Below are positions 5,704-6,735 of a stretch of 6,735 nt of DNA, piece by piece; positions within the stretch are counted from its first letter, which is position 1, and every line of letters begins with the position of its first letter. A program made the translations under genes and the position numbers. The notes beneath the pieces are model-generated. The model did no database searches. It had not been told where the DNA came from and saw only the letters and a program-made list of their open reading frames with translations. Source of the DNA: Dehalococcoidia bacterium (lineage in GTDB: Bacteria > Chloroflexota > Dehalococcoidia > JACPQF01); NCBI GenBank assembly GCA_030650265.1, contig JAUSEJ010000713.1:1-6735 (forward strand), given 5' to 3'.

Positions 5704-6198
5704 ATGGACAGAGGCAGGGCAATCTGTCAGGAACTGAAGAGGGCCGGTATTCACCATTTAGTCTGGCTTCCAGATAGTGAGACTCACTTCATGCATGAAG
5801 CGATGCTCACTGATCCTGAAATCGATGTCATTCAGGTGTGCCGCGAGGGGGAGGCAGTAGCCGTTTGTGCTGGCCTGCATCTAGGGGGTAAGCGGGGCGC
5901 ATTATTGGTTGAAAACCAGGGGATCTTCGAAACCGGGAACGTGTTGAAGTGGGCTATCAGTTTAGACATTCCTATGTTGTTGTTGGTGGGCTATTTGTTT
6001 TACCGCTTCCAGAAGGACTCTACGCCCAAGGGTGGTCACACTGAGTCTTTTCTGAGCGCCTTCGGCATCAATTACTCCATGATCGATGCAGACGATGACG
6101 TGAAGAGAATATCATCGGCCTGCGAGGAGGCGTGGAATACTAGAAGGCCCGTTGCGCTCCTCCTTACTAGCGCCGACGAATTTGTGCCAGGAACTTAA
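5704..6198 (+). CDS. ThDP-dependent decarboxylase, alpha (PYR-domain) subunit, ComD-like
   Basis: This 164-residue protein is the PYR half of a split thiamine-diphosphate enzyme of the sulfopyruvate/phosphonopyruvate decarboxylase type. The N-terminal GIHHLVWLPDSETHFMHEAM resembles the 'v-x-l-P-D-S' start of ComD. VCREGEAVAVCAGLHLGGKRGALLVENQG (45-73) carries the conserved glutamate, most likely E48, that activates the ThDP aminopyrimidine. DIPMLLLVGY (88-97) and the C-terminal RPVALLLT strand complete the fold. It lacks the diphosphate-binding GDG motif, which lies in the next gene 15 bp downstream; the active site would form between the two subunits. The protein is soluble and cytosolic. 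The family converts 3-substituted pyruvates to the matching aldehydes (sulfopyruvate to sulfoacetaldehyde, phosphonopyruvate to phosphonoacetaldehyde). Which substrate applies cannot be read here. Residues 98-115 (LFYRFQKDSTPKGGHTES) differ from the 'R-G' loop I expect in ComD, so the true substrate may be different. Confidence 0.82.
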   Translation: MDRGRAICQELKRAGIHHLVWLPDSETHFMHEAMLTDPEIDVIQVCREGEAVAVCAGLHLGGKRGALLVENQGIFETGNVLKWAISLDIPMLLLVGYLFYRFQKDSTPKGGHTESFLSAFGINYSMIDADDDVKRISSACEEAWNTRRPVALLLTSADEFVPGT

Positions 6199-6200
6199 TC

Positions 6201-6206
6201 AGGGGG
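6201..6206 (+). promoter_or_regulatory. Shine-Dalgarno for the decarboxylase beta subunit
   Basis: AGGGGG ends 7 bases before the ATG at 6214 and starts 2 bases after the alpha-subunit stop. This supports coupled translation of the two subunits and fixes the beta start. Confidence 0.7.
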
Positions 6207-6213
6207 TGTCATA

Positions 6214-6735
6214 ATGGATCGGTCTGAAATCCTCAAGATCTTAGCCGAATTCCGCACGGATGAGGTGGTCATCACTACAATGAGCCCGTCCAGGGAGTGG
6301 CCCCGATTGTCTCCCAGCGCCTTGAATCTCGGCGTTGCGGGGGCCATGGGCTATGCGTCTTCTATAGCATTGGGTTTAGCCATCGCCTGTCCAAACAAGA
6401 GGATCATGGTTCTCGATGGTGACGGCAGCCTGCTAATGAACCTCGGAACACTGGTGACCATCTCCAGTCGATCTCCCTCCAACCTGGTCCATTTTGTTTT
6501 TGGGAACGGGATCTATGAGATTCCCGGGTGGATACCAGTGCCTGGTTTTGACAAGATCAGCATATGCGGGTTTGCCAGGGCCGCCGGGCTAACTAAGGTC
6601 TATGATATAGATAACCTACAAGATCTCCGAGAGCACATGCCTACTTTCCTACATGAACCAGGGCCCTTGCTCGTTGTTCTAAAGGTCGACCCGGGGCCGA
6701 AAGCGCCATGGTCGACCGCGTCGGCCTATGGTCAG
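6214..6735 (+). CDS. ThDP-dependent decarboxylase, beta (PP-domain) subunit, ComE-like (cut at window end)
   Basis: The frame is open from ATG 6214 to the window edge, giving 174 residues. ComE-type subunits are about 185-190, so only a short tail is probably missing. It is the diphosphate-binding half of the split enzyme. NLGVAGAMGYASSIALGLA (38-56) precedes VLDGDGS (66-72), and N98 in VFGNGIYE completes the GDG-X26-N Mg/ThDP motif. D70 and N98 are the expected metal ligands. AGLTKVYDIDNLQDLREHM and PGPLLVVLKVDPG are the usual C-terminal helix and final strand. It follows the alpha gene by 15 bp, so the two are co-transcribed and should form a heteromer. After N98 the sequence reads GIYEIPGWIPVPGF, where sulfopyruvate and phosphonopyruvate decarboxylases usually have a 'T-G-G-Q-P-T' segment. 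This points to a changed substrate pocket. ThDP dependence is near certain; the exact substrate is open. Confidence 0.88.
   Translation, partial: MDRSEILKILAEFRTDEVVITTMSPSREWPRLSPSALNLGVAGAMGYASSIALGLAIACPNKRIMVLDGDGSLLMNLGTLVTISSRSPSNLVHFVFGNGIYEIPGWIPVPGFDKISICGFARAAGLTKVYDIDNLQDLREHMPTFLHEPGPLLVVLKVDPGPKAPWSTASAYGQ

Noticed and set aside
1..6735. CRISPR array, tRNA or rRNA genes, integrase or transposase genes
   Set aside because: No regularly spaced repeats, RNA gene signatures or recombinase motifs were seen on either strand.

Overview
The window reads left to right and every convincing gene is on the + strand. It comes from a bacterium with mid-to-high GC content. A very long ATPase-TPR-LuxR regulator, a family-5 (peptide/nickel type) substrate-binding protein and a two-subunit thiamine-diphosphate (ThDP) decarboxylase fit uncultivated Chloroflexota or a similar environmental lineage. 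That placement is an inference from gene content; no marker gene is present.

Layout: (1) 2-313, the C-terminal end of a family-5 ABC transporter solute-binding protein that enters from the left. (2) 314-810, a roughly 500 bp gap with two perfect 8-bp hairpins and a near-consensus sigma-70 promoter (TTGACA, 17 bp, TATGAT with TG extension, 453-481). That promoter would give the next gene a leader of about 320 nt. (3) 811-3966, a 1051-residue LAL/MalT-type regulator: AAA ATPase with Walker A and B, a TPR-like middle, and a C-terminal LuxR helix-turn-helix. (4) 3967-4153, a regulatory region with an 11-bp palindrome, a perfect TATAAT lacking a good -35, and a GC-rich leader. (5) 4154-5557, a 467-residue radical SAM enzyme with an unusual CX8CX2C cluster motif. 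(6) 5558-5703, a compact element with a 14-bp hairpin nested inside an 8-bp inverted repeat. (7) 5704-6198 and 6214-6735 (cut by the window end), the alpha (PYR) and beta (PP) halves of a ThDP-dependent decarboxylase resembling sulfopyruvate decarboxylase ComD/ComE or phosphonopyruvate decarboxylase.

How the parts may work together (inference): the regulator probably responds to a ligand through its ATPase/TPR body. It could activate the downstream radical SAM-ThDP enzyme operon from the palindrome about 47 bp upstream of the predicted start site. A radical SAM enzyme beside a split 2-oxoacid decarboxylase matches no pathway I can name and is the best candidate here for an undescribed system. 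The substrate is unknown. A 3-substituted pyruvate such as sulfopyruvate or phosphonopyruvate is the family-based guess for the decarboxylase, but its pocket-proximal sequence differs from what I would expect of ComE.
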